This document shows, one piece after another, positions 8,113 through 18,161 of a stretch of 64,000 nucleotides of DNA. The stretch is taken from contig NZ_QUHC01000001.1 in NCBI RefSeq assembly GCF_003479425.1, forward strand, positions 930,001 through 994,000, read 5' to 3'. Made by a program: the position numbers and the translations under genes. Below the pieces are notes generated by a model, which had not been told where the DNA came from, made no database searches, and saw only the letters and a program-made list of their open reading frames with translations. Each line of letters opens with the position of its first letter. The first letter of the stretch is position 1. The stretch comes from Odoribacter sp. AF15-53. GTDB lineage: Bacteria; Bacteroidota; Bacteroidia; Bacteroidales; Marinifilaceae.

Positions 8113-8820
8113 TTAGAAAGATCGGGCATAAAGCACAAAAATAGCCGGACGTTTGTTTATGTCCGGTTTTACGTGTTTCCAATCTTTTATTGACATGGTT
8201 TTTATATATTCGTTTTCTGTCGTGATATCACAGGCTATCGTGAGCCGGGTCGTGGGAGATAGAGCGGAAATAATGTCTTCGAACAATTGCAGGTTTCGGT
8301 AAGGAGTCTCGATAAACAACTGGGTGCGATTTTCTACTGCTGATTGTTTCTCGAAAACTTTCAAGGCCTTGATCCGCTCCGGTCGGGTAACCGGCAAATA
8401 ACCATTGAACGAGAAATTCTGACCGTTGGCCCCGGATGCAATAAGTGCCAATAGGATAGAAGAAGGCCCAACCAAGGGGATAACCTGGTAATTATGTTTA
8501 TGTGCCAGAGCCACTAATTCGGCTCCCGGATCGGCAATGCCGGGACATCCGGCCTCGGAGATGATCCCCACATCCTGATCCGCAAGGTAAGGAACGTAAG
8601 TCTCTATATCCTTAATGTCCGAATGTTCATTCAAGTCCAGAAAAGTAAGTTCATCGATATTGATCGATTTCTCTATCTTTTTCAGATAACGACGCGTGTT
8701 TTTCACGTTTTCAGTCGCGAACACCTTGATATTCTTTATAATATGAACCACATCTTCGGGGATAACCCCACCTATCGCTGTTTCCCCAAGAAGATTGGGG
8801 ATTAAATATAGTTTTCCCAT
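8113..8820 (-). CDS. SAM-dependent tetrapyrrole-methylase-fold methyltransferase, RsmI-like
   Basis: 235 aa from ATG 8820 (MGKLYLIPNLL); the longer frame to 8883 adds an implausible N-terminus. Motifs of the family are visible: YLIPNLLGE, GIISEAGCPGIADPGAELV, VIPLVGPSSILLALIASG, and FIETPYRN near the middle. RsmI methylates the 2'-OH of C1402 in 16S rRNA. This protein is shorter than E. coli RsmI (about 286 aa), and Bacteroidota often carry a short paralogue, so the exact rRNA target is uncertain. CAAATATA at 8837-8844 gives a minus-strand TATATTTG -7 box just upstream. Confidence 0.85.
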   Translation of the reverse strand: MGKLYLIPNLLGETAIGGVIPEDVVHIIKNIKVFATENVKNTRRYLKKIEKSINIDELTFLDLNEHSDIKDIETYVPYLADQDVGIISEAGCPGIADPGAELVALAHKHNYQVIPLVGPSSILLALIASGANGQNFSFNGYLPVTRPERIKALKVFEKQSAVENRTQLFIETPYRNLQLFEDIISALSPTTRLTIACDITTENEYIKTMSIKDWKHVKPDINKRPAIFVLYARSF

Positions 8821-8941
8821 AATAAAATGTTTGCGGCAAATATACTGGATTATTCCGAATCTTATTAATTTTGCAATGCACATAAAGCATCCCGTACAGA
8901 GTTTTCTTATCGGGAAGTAATATATAAGCAGTTTTCAACGA

Positions 8942-9703
8942 ATGAAAGTAACAATTTTAGGGAGTGGAACCTCGCAAGGTGTTCCCGTTATCGCGTGTGA
9001 TTGTGAAGTTTGTCGGTCAACCGATGAACATGATAAACGTTTGAGGTGTTCGGCCATGATTGATATCGGGGAGAAAAAATTAATTATAGATGCTGGTCCC
9101 GATTTCCGCACGCAAATGCTACGGGCCGGGGTGAAAGATGTAACCGCCTTACTGTTGACGCATGAACATAAGGATCACATCGGGGGGCTGGATGATATCC
9201 GGGCATTCAACTGGGTGAAAAATGGAGAAGTGGATATCTACTGCAACCAACGTACCAAGGATGTTATTTATAAAGACTATGATTATGCTTTTGCCGAGTT
9301 CAGGTATCCCGGAGTTCCGGAGATGAATATTCACGTGATCGACGAGGCCCCTTTCCATATTGATGATATCGAGGTGATCCCGGTGACGGTTATGCATTAC
9401 AGGCTTCCGGTATCCGCTTTCCGGATTGGTAATTTTGCTTATGTCACGGATGCAAATTTCATTTCGGAGGAGAGTATGAAAAAACTGGAAGGAGTGGAAT
9501 ACATGGTGATTAACGCCTTACGCAAAGAGATTCATTTATCTCATTTTACATTGAATCAAGCGATTCAGGTCGTACAACGATTAAACGTGAAGCAAGCGTA
9601 TATCACGCATATCGGGCATCAAATGGGACTGCACGAGCAGGTTTCTTTGGAATTGCCGGAGAATGTAAAGTTGGCATACGACATGTTAACATTTGAATTT
9701 TAA
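8942..9703 (+). CDS. metallo-beta-lactamase-fold hydrolase, PhnP-like
   Basis: 253 aa. N-terminal LGSGTSQGVPVIACDC with a Cys cluster (CDCEVC) resembling the structural zinc site of PhnP, followed by the canonical THEHKDHIGG dinuclear metal motif, the VMHY metal-ligand histidine segment and a terminal THIGHQ segment. PhnP is a cyclic-phosphate phosphodiesterase; no phn genes lie nearby, so a general phosphodiesterase role is safer. TAATTTTG (8866-8873) is a possible -7 box. Divergent from the methyltransferase gene. Confidence 0.85.
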   Translation: MKVTILGSGTSQGVPVIACDCEVCRSTDEHDKRLRCSAMIDIGEKKLIIDAGPDFRTQMLRAGVKDVTALLLTHEHKDHIGGLDDIRAFNWVKNGEVDIYCNQRTKDVIYKDYDYAFAEFRYPGVPEMNIHVIDEAPFHIDDIEVIPVTVMHYRLPVSAFRIGNFAYVTDANFISEESMKKLEGVEYMVINALRKEIHLSHFTLNQAIQVVQRLNVKQAYITHIGHQMGLHEQVSLELPENVKLAYDMLTFEF

Positions 9704-9785
9704 AATCTTATTACCGGGTCCGGGGCTTATTTTGTTAAATAAGCATTGAAGAAGTGGAAACACACGAATAAAAAAAGGTTTAAAA

Positions 9786-9817
9786 TTTCCGTTAATCCAC
9801 TGTTTTTATTACATTTG
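9786..9817 (+). promoter_or_regulatory. predicted gyrA promoter
   Basis: TTTC (9786-9789), 20-nt spacer, TACATTTG (9810-9817), close to the Bacteroidota consensus. The gyrA ATG is 81 bp downstream. Confidence 0.5.
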
Positions 9818-9898
9818 TGGGATTTTAGCATGATAGGGGTGAAATTTAAATTAAATCCCTGTCAGATAATGCGTTAATAGAGTAATTTAATATTATAA

Positions 9899-12421
9899 AT
9901 GGAAAACGTCGGAGAAAAAATTATCAAGATCAACATCGAGGAGGAGATGAAATCTTCGTACATTGATTATTCAATGTCGGTGATTGTGTCGCGTGCATTG
10001 CCTGATGTTAGGGACGGTTTGAAACCGGTACAGAGAAGGGTTTTGTTTGGAATGAGTGAATTGGGAGTTACCTCTGGTAAACCATTCAAAAAGTCAGCGA
10101 GAATCGTGGGAGAGGTACTCGGAAAGTACCACCCGCACGGGGATAGCTCGGTTTACATGGCGATGGTTCGTATGGCTCAGAGTTGGTCTTTACGTTATCC
10201 CTTGGTTGACGGGCAGGGAAACTTCGGTTCGGTGGACGGTGATAGTCCGGCAGCAATGCGTTATACCGAGGCTCGTTTAATGAAAGTTACGGAAGATACT
10301 TTAGCTGATTTGGACAAAGACACGGTAGATATGATCCCGAACTTTGACGAATCATTGAAAGAACCTAGCGTATTGCCGACAAGAATACCCTTGTTACTTG
10401 TAAACGGTGCATCCGGTATTGCCGTTGGTATGGCAACAAACATGGCGCCTCACAATATAGGGGACACGATTGATGCCATTTGCGCGTATATTGATGACAA
10501 CGATATTGAAATCGACGAGTTGATCCGGATCATCAAAGCCCCGGATTTCCCGACAGGAGGTACAATTTACGGTTATAGCGGCGTGAAGGAAGCTTACCAC
10601 ACGGGAAGAGGACGTGTCGTTATCCGTTCAAAAACATCCATTGAAACCACACCTCACGGCAGGGAAAAAATTATCGTACACGAGATCCCGTATATGGTAA
10701 ATAAGGCGGAATTAATTTCCCGTATCGCGGATTTGGTGAATGACAAGAAGATAGAGGGTATTTCCAATATTAACGACGAGTCCGATCGTAGCGGTATGCG
10801 TATCGTTATTGATTTGAAGAAAGACGCGATCGCTAATGTCGTCCTGAACACATTATTAAAACATACGGCACTTCAAACTTCATTCGGGGTGAATAATATC
10901 GCCCTGGTTGGCGGAAGACCACGGTTGTTGAATCTGAAAGATTTGATTCGCCTTTTCGTGGAACATCGGCATGACGTGATTGTTCGCCGGACGCAGTTTG
11001 AATTAAAACAAGCCGAGGACAGGGCACACATCCTGGAAGGTTTAATCATTGCCAGCGACCATATCGACGAGGTAATCCGGATTATTCGCGCTTCCAAAAC
11101 ACCGGAAGAAGCGAAGAACAATTTAATTGAACGTTTCTCCTTGACTGAAATTCAAGCTCGTGCTATTGTAGAGATGAGATTGCGTCAATTGACGGGTCTG
11201 GAGCAGGATAAACTGAGAGCCGAGTATGACGATATAATGAAATTGATCGAGCATTTGAAGGATATCTTAGCTAGCTTGGAATTGAGGATGCAAATTATAA
11301 AGGATGAATTGATTCAGGTAAAAGCTCAATATAGCGACGAGCGTAAAACAGACATCGTTTATGCTTCTGAAGAATTCAATCCCGAAGATTTCTACGCTGA
11401 CGAAGAAATGGTGATCACGATTTCTCATATGGGATACATCAAACGGACCCCGTTGTCAGAATATAAAGTTCAAAACAGAGGAGGAGTTGGTTCCAAGGGA
11501 TCGGCCACACGTGACGAGGATTTCCTAGAACACATGATCATGGCCACGATGCATAATACCATGTTATTCTTCACGGAAAAAGGAAAATGCTTCTGGTTGA
11601 AAGTATGGGAAATTCCCGAAGGATCAAAACAATCCAAAGGAAGAGCAATCCAGAACTTGTTGAATATAGAACCGGATGATAAGGTAAAAGCATATATCAA
11701 CACGCTTGATTTGAGAGATAATGACTATATTAATAGTAATTATATCGTGTTATGTTCTAAACAAGGTATTGTCAAGAAAACGACGTTGGAGGCTTATTCC
11801 CGTCCGAGAGCAAATGGAGTGAACGCGATCACGATCAAGGATGGTGATCAACTTCTGGATGCCAAGATGACAAACGGAGAGAGTGATATTATGATCGCTA
11901 TAAAATCCGGTAAAGCCATCCGTTTCCCGGAAGAAAAAGTGCGTCCGATGGGTAGAACGGCTTCCGGCGTGAAAGGTATTACGCTTGTTAACGAGGGAGA
12001 CGAGGTAATTGGCATGATTTGTGTTGAATCTGGGAAATCAGACGTGTTAGTTGTATCCGAGAATGGATACGGTAAACGTTCCAGCGTGGAAGATTATCGT
12101 ATCACGAACCGGGGAGGTAAAGGGGTTAAGACGATCAATATGACCGATAAGACCGGAAATTTAATAGCCCTGCTTGACGTTACCGATGAAGATAACTTGA
12201 TGATTATAAACAAATCAGGTTTAACGATCCGTTTGGATGTCAGCACGTTAAGAGTTATGGGACGTAACACGCAGGGAGTTAGATTGATTAACCTGAGAAA
12301 TGATGATGCTATTGCTGCCGTCGCTAAAGTGTCTGCTTCCAAGGAAGAAGAGAATCTTCCGGAAGAAGGACGGGAGGGGGCTGAAGCATCAGAAGCCGGA
12401 GAATCGAATAATGAAGAATAA
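9899..12421 (+). CDS. gyrA: DNA gyrase subunit A
   Basis: 840 aa. N-terminal breakage-reunion domain with catalytic Tyr122 (AAMRYTEAR) in the same numbering as E. coli. The quinolone-determining region contains [15 protein letters not shown]: Ser83 is present but residue 87, Asp in E. coli, is Met. The C-terminal beta-pinwheel repeats carry a GyrA-box-like QNRGGVG at residue 525 that departs from the consensus Q(R/K)RGG(R/K)G, and ITNRGGKG in a later blade. It ends in an acidic tail. GyrA rather than ParC is preferred from the length, the first-blade box and the downstream TPR gene. With GyrB it introduces negative supercoils. Confidence 0.95.
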   Translation: MENVGEKIIKINIEEEMKSSYIDYSMSVIVSRALPDVRDGLKPVQRRVLFGMSELGVTSGKPFKKSARIVGEVLGKYHPHGDSSVYMAMVRMAQSWSLRYPLVDGQGNFGSVDGDSPAAMRYTEARLMKVTEDTLADLDKDTVDMIPNFDESLKEPSVLPTRIPLLLVNGASGIAVGMATNMAPHNIGDTIDAICAYIDDNDIEIDELIRIIKAPDFPTGGTIYGYSGVKEAYHTGRGRVVIRSKTSIETTPHGREKIIVHEIPYMVNKAELISRIADLVNDKKIEGISNINDESDRSGMRIVIDLKKDAIANVVLNTLLKHTALQTSFGVNNIALVGGRPRLLNLKDLIRLFVEHRHDVIVRRTQFELKQAEDRAHILEGLIIASDHIDEVIRIIRASKTPEEAKNNLIERFSLTEIQARAIVEMRLRQLTGLEQDKLRAEYDDIMKLIEHLKDILASLELRMQIIKDELIQVKAQYSDERKTDIVYASEEFNPEDFYADEEMVITISHMGYIKRTPLSEYKVQNRGGVGSKGSATRDEDFLEHMIMATMHNTMLFFTEKGKCFWLKVWEIPEGSKQSKGRAIQNLLNIEPDDKVKAYINTLDLRDNDYINSNYIVLCSKQGIVKKTTLEAYSRPRANGVNAITIKDGDQLLDAKMTNGESDIMIAIKSGKAIRFPEEKVRPMGRTASGVKGITLVNEGDEVIGMICVESGKSDVLVVSENGYGKRSSVEDYRITNRGGKGVKTINMTDKTGNLIALLDVTDEDNLMIINKSGLTIRLDVSTLRVMGRNTQGVRLINLRNDDAIAAVAKVSASKEEENLPEEGREGAEASEAGESNNEE

Positions 12422-12464
12422 TTATTTACACATGATATCTAATTGGAACACAAATTTTTAACGT

Positions 12465-13688
12465 ATGAAAAAACTACCTTTTATCATTGCCCTTCTGCTT
12501 TGCGTGAATATCTCTTTCGCGCAAAAGGGGAAAGTAACATCGGCTGTTAGCTTTTTCACGCAGGGAAAGCTAGATAAAGCGAAAGAACTGATAGATGAAG
12601 CTATCAAGCATGAAAATTGCGTGAATTGGGATAAGGCTTATTTCGTGAGAGGACAAATCTATCAAGCTATCTTTGAAACTCAGGATGAGAATTATAAAAA
12701 GCTGGCTAAAGATCCCTTATCCGTGGCATGGGATTCTTATCAAAAAGTTATTCAGTTGGACGCCAAGAAGAAATTCGAGAAAGATCTGAAAACTCAGTAT
12801 GCTAACTTGGTTATTGACTTTACGAATCAAGGTGTTGTCTGTTATAATCAAGGAATGAAAACAGATGACATTAAGGATTTCAAAGATGCTGTAAACAATT
12901 TCAAACGCGTATTAGAAATCAATGCTTCTCCGCTAGGAACACAGAAAGTGGACACGACGGTTATCTATAATGCCGGGGTTGCTGCTCATAAAGCCGGAGA
13001 TTTGGATGAAGCGATCAAATTCTACAAAAAATCCTTGGAATTGAATTACGAAGCCGGAAAGATTTATGCCATGGTAGCTAATATCCTTTTAGGACAAAGT
13101 CGGGCTGCTAACGAGGCTGGAGATTCTGTTACCGGGAAAGCAAAACAAGAAGAAGCGGTTAACTTCTTGCACGAAGGTCACAAATTGTATCCGGATGATA
13201 ATTATATGTTGGTTGAATTGATCAACTATTATTTGATGGGGGATACCCCTGCTAAAGCAGAAGAATTCCTGGATGCCGCGATCAAACAAGAACCTACTAA
13301 ATCCGAATACTATCGGGCTAAAGGATCTTTGTACGAGAAAATGAATCAGCCGGAAAAAGCCGAAGAAATGTATATCAAGACGTTGGATTTGAATCCGGGA
13401 GATTTCTTTGCTCAATACAATCTGGGTAACATTCACTTGAACCGGGTTATTGAGGCTCACAAGGTTGTACAGGACATCGTGGATGCTAAAGAATATAACG
13501 CGGCTCTAGATAAAGTTATGGAACAATACGAAGCTGTTATTCCTTATTTTGAAAAAGCGTTAGAATTGAATCCAAAAGATAAAAACACGTTGACCACGTT
13601 GAAAGAGTTGTATTTCCGTTTAAGAACTAAGAACAAAACTTATCAAGAGAAATATGACGCAACAATGGCAACTTTGAATAGTTTGTAA
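12465..13688 (+). CDS. TPR-repeat protein, predicted periplasmic
   Basis: 407 aa with a cleavable signal peptide (ends NISFAQ, about residue 19). Repeated helix pairs follow, e.g. VIYNAGVAAHKAGDLDEAIK and AKGSLYEKMNQPEKAEEMY, consistent with at least five tetratricopeptide units. No catalytic motif, so probably a periplasmic scaffold. It starts 43 bp after gyrA with no terminator between and ends at a strong hairpin, so the two are probably cotranscribed. Confidence 0.88.
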   Translation: MKKLPFIIALLLCVNISFAQKGKVTSAVSFFTQGKLDKAKELIDEAIKHENCVNWDKAYFVRGQIYQAIFETQDENYKKLAKDPLSVAWDSYQKVIQLDAKKKFEKDLKTQYANLVIDFTNQGVVCYNQGMKTDDIKDFKDAVNNFKRVLEINASPLGTQKVDTTVIYNAGVAAHKAGDLDEAIKFYKKSLELNYEAGKIYAMVANILLGQSRAANEAGDSVTGKAKQEEAVNFLHEGHKLYPDDNYMLVELINYYLMGDTPAKAEEFLDAAIKQEPTKSEYYRAKGSLYEKMNQPEKAEEMYIKTLDLNPGDFFAQYNLGNIHLNRVIEAHKVVQDIVDAKEYNAALDKVMEQYEAVIPYFEKALELNPKDKNTLTTLKELYFRLRTKNKTYQEKYDATMATLNSL

Positions 13689-13712
13689 TCTTGTAAACTA
13701 TATCTAAGATAA

Positions 13713-13747
13713 AAGAAGAAAGGAAAAATCCTTTCTTCTTTTTTTAT
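13713..13747 (+). terminator. terminator of the gyrA-TPR transcript
   Basis: 12-bp perfect stem (AAGAAGAAAGGA, loop AAAA, TCCTTTCTTCTT) followed by a T tract, 25 bp after the stop codon. Confidence 0.85.
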
Positions 13748-13893
13748 TGTGGTATAATTTCATACAGGAGAGACATGTATAAATGGTGTGTTTTTCAAAT
13801 CTATTGATTATTATTGTTTTAAAATATAATCCTTATCATAATATAAATTATAAGACATATATATTGTTCTACTAAAACTACAATCCAATCCCG

Positions 13894-14313
13894 TTATCTA
13901 TCTTTTTTCATACTTTGTTCTACCCAAATCCCATCAAAACAATTTCCAGATTGTAAACCTACAAATAATTGCCGGGGGTATTCATATTGATTTTCATCAA
14001 CATGAATAATAAGTTGATGAGAAGATCGTTTAATTGAATACCAATCTCCTTTAATTGGATTACGCATACTGTCTACTTCTAATTGTGGATATAAAGTATC
14101 TTGTCCTACAATAGTTTTTAATGACGTGATCCACCAAATACCATTTTTGACTTTGAAAGAATATAAACTATCCTTTGCTGTAATATTTATATAATTCTCT
14201 TCAAGACCAACTTCTTCACCACAACCTAATTGCCGATTATCTTCTTTACACATATTGAATGTGAGAACAAAACTAGTAATTACTACCATGCTAAATATTA
14301 ACTTAACTTTCAT
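13894..14313 (-). CDS. hypothetical exported protein, possible lipoprotein
   Basis: 139 aa with a hydrophobic N-terminus (residues 4-20) ending TFNMC. Met before the Cys makes a poor lipobox, so lipid attachment at Cys22 is uncertain. The mature part has Cys31 and Cys124 (GNCFDGIW) and predicted beta strands. No family recognised. The gene and its flanks are AT-rich compared with neighbours. It is isolated, convergent with the gyrA-TPR unit and divergent from the SDR gene. Confidence 0.65.
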   Translation of the reverse strand: MKVKLIFSMVVITSFVLTFNMCKEDNRQLGCGEEVGLEENYINITAKDSLYSFKVKNGIWWITSLKTIVGQDTLYPQLEVDSMRNPIKGDWYSIKRSSHQLIIHVDENQYEYPRQLFVGLQSGNCFDGIWVEQSMKKDR

Positions 14314-14673
14314 AAGCGATTAATTTATAATCTATTTGTAAGCAGAAAGACTCTTTAGTACAGTCTTTTTAATCTAAATATTTGATTCTAGGGTCGATAA
14401 ATTGTCTTGCGCAAGGCTTGTTAATTATTTGTATATACATTTTCAAAGGTACAAAATAAAAATGTGAAAGTAAGCCTGTATAGTATATTTTGTGACAATA
14501 TTATTGGAATATATCTTTTTTTTTCTTGTTAACATAGCTCATCGCTATTATTTGTGGGTGGGTAATAATTTCCTTTTCTCGCTAAAAAGCCTCCATTTTC
14601 TTTCCTTGATCCTGCAAAGTTACTATATTTGTAGGTTACAAAACAAAACTTCATTAATCTAAGAAAATTATTC
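14314..14673. other. AT-rich intergenic region between divergent genes
   Basis: 360 bp. It holds the SDR promoter and, on the minus strand, a possible -7 box for the hypothetical gene (CAAAGGTA at 14444-14451, reading TACCTTTG) about 130 bp before its start codon with no good -33 partner. No convincing small gene, RNA gene or long repeat was seen in the rest. Confidence 0.5.
14601..14631 (+). promoter_or_regulatory. predicted promoter of the SDR unit
   Basis: TTTC (14601-14604), 19-nt spacer, TATATTTG (14624-14631). The first start codon is 43 bp downstream at 14674. It probably drives the run of same-strand genes through mltG. Confidence 0.5.
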
Positions 14674-15483
14674 ATGCATAATAAAGTGGTGATTATTACG
14701 GGAGCCTCTTCTGGTATTGGTAAAGCGTTAGTTTATGAATTTGCAAAACGTGGAGCGAAAATTGCCATGGGTGCCCGGAATTTGGATGAATTGCTGAAGA
14801 TTGAAACGGATTTAAAATCTCAGGGAGTTGAAAGCCTTTCCGTTCAAACGGATGTAACCCAAGAATCGGATTGTAAGAACTTGATAGATAAGACGGTTGA
14901 AAAGTTTGGAAAGATTGATGTTCTCGTGAATAATGCGGGAATATCCATGCGGGCCATATTTGAGGATTTGGAACTGGATGTTATTCGTCGTCTTATGGAT
15001 GTAAATTTTTGGGGAACAGTTTATTGTACGAAATTTGCGATTCCCTACTTGTTGCAATCCAAAGGGAGTTTGGTCGGGATTATTTCTGTTGCCGGGTTCT
15101 TGGGATTGCCGGGAAGAACCGGTTATTCTGCCAGTAAATTTGCCGTACGTGGTTTCCTGAACACGTTACGGGTTGAAAATCTGAAAAAAGGACTGCATGT
15201 TCTCGTTGCCGCACCGGGATTCACTGCATCTAATATACGAAAGACAGCTTTGGTTGCCGACGGACACCAACAAGGAGAAAGCCCGCGGGTTGAAAGCAAT
15301 ATGATGAGTGCGGAAAGATGTGCCCAAATCATTGTAAATGGTGTTGTGAAGCGCAAACGAGAGATCGTGATGACTCTGGTAGAAGGAAAAATATCTGTAT
15401 TTCTGAGTAAATGGTTTCCCAGTCTATTGGATAAACTTGCTTACAGTCACATGGCCAAAGAACCGGATTCACCGTTTAAATAA
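14674..15483 (+). CDS. short-chain dehydrogenase/reductase
   Basis: 269 aa classical SDR. NAD(P)-binding TGASSGIGKAL at the N-terminus, the NNAGIS motif near residue 90, catalytic Ser in IISVAGF and the YSASK Tyr-x-x-x-Lys pair near residue 150. The C-terminal segment after 230 resembles DHRS7-like members with a hydrophobic tail. Substrate not readable. The DUF3078 gene starts 10 bp later. Confidence 0.92.
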   Translation: MHNKVVIITGASSGIGKALVYEFAKRGAKIAMGARNLDELLKIETDLKSQGVESLSVQTDVTQESDCKNLIDKTVEKFGKIDVLVNNAGISMRAIFEDLELDVIRRLMDVNFWGTVYCTKFAIPYLLQSKGSLVGIISVAGFLGLPGRTGYSASKFAVRGFLNTLRVENLKKGLHVLVAAPGFTASNIRKTALVADGHQQGESPRVESNMMSAERCAQIIVNGVVKRKREIVMTLVEGKISVFLSKWFPSLLDKLAYSHMAKEPDSPFK

Positions 15484-15492
15484 ATAGAGCAC

Positions 15493-17097
15493 ATGAGAAA
15501 TCTTGTACTTGTTATTCTTGTATCTCTACTATCATTTAATTCTCTTTTCGCGCAAAAGAGAACACATGTTCGTGTGATGCCGGAAGTACAGAATTCATAC
15601 ATTTTACCTTTAAAACATAATCGCGTGGACTCCCTTAACCGAGTGTGTCCTCGGCTAAAATATATTTTCCGGACTTATAAAAATCAACATATTGACGATC
15701 CGGCCGTTCGTTACGCTTTGGATAATTTGAAAAAAGAACGGGCAAAATATTACGAGTTATACCGGGCTATCAACACCTTGAGCGATTATGCTGAAAACGA
15801 GCATATCAAATATATGCTAAACTACGTGAGGCATTATTTTGAGACCGTACAGGCCAAGGAGGAAGCTATCCGGAAAATTGAGGAGCGTATTAAAAGAGAT
15901 AGTGCAGAGTTTTATATCAGACACCCAGAAGATACGACGCGGCACGATGAATTATTGAACCAGAATTTGAAGACTCTCCTCTCCTTCATGGATCGGGATG
16001 TTAATTACCAATGGTTGAAAGAAAAAAGTCGGGATTCCGTGCAAATCACCTTGTTATCCGCCTCGAACCACCCTAAAAATCTATGGCTCAATACCGGGAG
16101 GACACAATATTACCGTTTTATGGCGGAGAATTTTATCGGTGATACTATCGGGACTTGGGTAAAAGTAATGCCACGAGGTAATCAGTTAAAATTCTTCCTG
16201 GACGAAAATGTCTATCAATACAAGAAGTACACGCAACCCAAAGAAATAAAAGAAGAGTGTCGCTTGGAAGCATCCGACTCGATCTATTTCGTGCTGGCGG
16301 AAATGAACGTCGGGAAGTTAACGAAAAGACACTGGATGTATTATTCCGATGTAACCCTTTCGTTCGGACAGGGATACATCAGTAGCAATTGGGCAAGCGG
16401 TGGAGAAAACTCGTTATCTATACTCTCTGATATAAAGTACTTTATCACTTATAAAAAGAAAAATACGACATGGGAAAATTCATTCCGTTATCGAGTGGGT
16501 GCTTTAAAAAGCGGTAGTGAAGATCTGAGCAAAAACGAGGACAAGTTGGAAATCCAATCCAAGCTGGGAATGAAGGCTTTCAGACACTGGAATTATGCTA
16601 CCCAGTTTGACATGAATACGGTGTTGTTCAAGAGTTACAATAACCCCAAAGATAAAAAAGTGATTGCCACGTTCTTGACTCCCGGAAATTTCACCTTGTC
16701 ACTGGGTTTGGATTTCAAGCCACGGAATAATATTTCATTATACCTTTCTCCTATTGCCGGACAATGGATTTATATGCGGGATACGAACCTGGTGGAACCC
16801 AGTCGTTACGGCTTGGAAAAAGGCAAAAAAATCAAAAGTGATGCCGGTGCTAAAATTGAGTTGAAGAACCAGCATGATTTTTTCAATTTTTTGAAACTAG
16901 ACAATCACCTGATAATATTCTCCAGTTATTACGAGCAACCGGAGAAATTAACGCTAGACTGGCGTCTGACATTGACTTTCAAGATAAATTATTTCATGCA
17001 GACCTCTGTCTACGCCAATGCCGTATATAATCAGAATGATTCGAAAAAGATACAAATGAAAGAGACACTTAATTTAGGAATATACTTTAGATTTTAA
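15493..17097 (+). CDS. DUF3078 outer-membrane beta-barrel protein
   Basis: 534 aa with a signal peptide ending SLFAQ. The N-terminal third (to about residue 180) is helical. The C-terminal part starting near DVTLSFGQGYISSNWASG and continuing in alternating strands to a terminal Phe is the DUF3078 domain, a Bacteroidota outer-membrane barrel of unknown function. Tail residues LGIYFRF fit a BAM-recognised barrel end. It starts 10 bp after the SDR gene and ends 6 bp before the nucleoid-associated protein gene. Confidence 0.88.
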   Translation: MRNLVLVILVSLLSFNSLFAQKRTHVRVMPEVQNSYILPLKHNRVDSLNRVCPRLKYIFRTYKNQHIDDPAVRYALDNLKKERAKYYELYRAINTLSDYAENEHIKYMLNYVRHYFETVQAKEEAIRKIEERIKRDSAEFYIRHPEDTTRHDELLNQNLKTLLSFMDRDVNYQWLKEKSRDSVQITLLSASNHPKNLWLNTGRTQYYRFMAENFIGDTIGTWVKVMPRGNQLKFFLDENVYQYKKYTQPKEIKEECRLEASDSIYFVLAEMNVGKLTKRHWMYYSDVTLSFGQGYISSNWASGGENSLSILSDIKYFITYKKKNTTWENSFRYRVGALKSGSEDLSKNEDKLEIQSKLGMKAFRHWNYATQFDMNTVLFKSYNNPKDKKVIATFLTPGNFTLSLGLDFKPRNNISLYLSPIAGQWIYMRDTNLVEPSRYGLEKGKKIKSDAGAKIELKNQHDFFNFLKLDNHLIIFSSYYEQPEKLTLDWRLTLTFKINYFMQTSVYANAVYNQNDSKKIQMKETLNLGIYFRF

Positions 17098-17102
17098 ACA
17101 AT

Positions 17103-18149
17103 ATGATGAATTTTGATACTTGTGAAATAAATAATATCGTGATCCATGATATTGGTAATAAATACGAGGACGGGAAATTACGTCTTTCCGAGTCTTGTTT
17201 TTTGCCGGATGACATGGATGTTCATAATTTGCTGAAAAGCTATTTTTTGGCTCCTTTTAAAAAGGATGCATATTACCGCTTCGCTCCCATCGAGGATAAC
17301 CTGTTCCACAACTTGATCTATAACGCGGTAAATTCTATTTTCGAGGATAACACGAATTTTTACGAGGCCTCGTTGAATATAGCACAACACTTGTTCGATC
17401 AATCCAATCACCCCAACATCAAAGCCGGGGAATTGTACATGGTACATTTCAAGGACTGCGTGTTGGAAGAAGGCCCCTGTGATGCTATCGGCATTTTCAA
17501 GTCGGAAACAAAAGATACCTTTTTGAAAATCATCATGAACGAGAACAGCTATCAGCTGGAGAGCGAGTCCGGGATTAATATCAAGAAACTGGATAAAGCA
17601 TGTCTTGTCTTCAATATTGAAAGCGAAAACGGTTACCGGGTAAGTATTCTGGATAAAACGAACTCCACGGAGGCTGTTTACTGGACAACGGATTTCTTGG
17701 GACTGGAACAGTGCGAGGACAACTATTTCCAGACTTCCAACTATCTAAAACTCTGCAAAGACTTCGTGCAAGAGGTATATAATCAGGAGAATGATATCCC
17801 TAAAGCGGATCAGATCGACATGCTCAATCGTTCGCTCGACTATTTTAAAAAGGCCGACACGTTCAACGAGAGTCTGTTCAAGGAAGAAGTTGTCTCGGAC
17901 CCACAAGTGATTAATGCTTTCGAGAATTTCAAGAACTATTACGAGGAAAAGAACGAGCTTGCCCTGAAGGATCAGTTTGATGTATCAAGCAGTGCGGTAA
18001 AGGACGAGAAAAAATACTTCAAGCACATCCTGAAACTGGATAAAAATTTTCATGTCTACATTCACGGGCAAAAGAAATATATAGAGAAAGGTTATGATGC
18101 CGAGCGAGATATGAATTTTTACAAACTATATTTCAGAGAAGAAAACTAA
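17103..18149 (+). CDS. nucleoid-associated protein (NdpA/YejK-like)
   Basis: 348 aa. Matches the NA37 family by its N-terminal IVIHDIGNKY segment, FEDNTNFYEASLNIAQHLFD, the KAGELYMVHFKDC strand and a C-terminal ENFKNYYEEKNEL helix followed by a basic HIHGQKKYIEKGYDAERDM-like segment. E. coli YejK is a low-abundance nucleoid-bound protein of unclear role; some relatives sit in defence loci, but here the neighbours are envelope genes. ATG 17103 and ATG 17106 are both possible starts. Confidence 0.85.
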   Translation: MMNFDTCEINNIVIHDIGNKYEDGKLRLSESCFLPDDMDVHNLLKSYFLAPFKKDAYYRFAPIEDNLFHNLIYNAVNSIFEDNTNFYEASLNIAQHLFDQSNHPNIKAGELYMVHFKDCVLEEGPCDAIGIFKSETKDTFLKIIMNENSYQLESESGINIKKLDKACLVFNIESENGYRVSILDKTNSTEAVYWTTDFLGLEQCEDNYFQTSNYLKLCKDFVQEVYNQENDIPKADQIDMLNRSLDYFKKADTFNESLFKEEVVSDPQVINAFENFKNYYEEKNELALKDQFDVSSSAVKDEKKYFKHILKLDKNFHVYIHGQKKYIEKGYDAERDMNFYKLYFREEN

Positions 18150-18161
18150 CATTCCGGTTCT

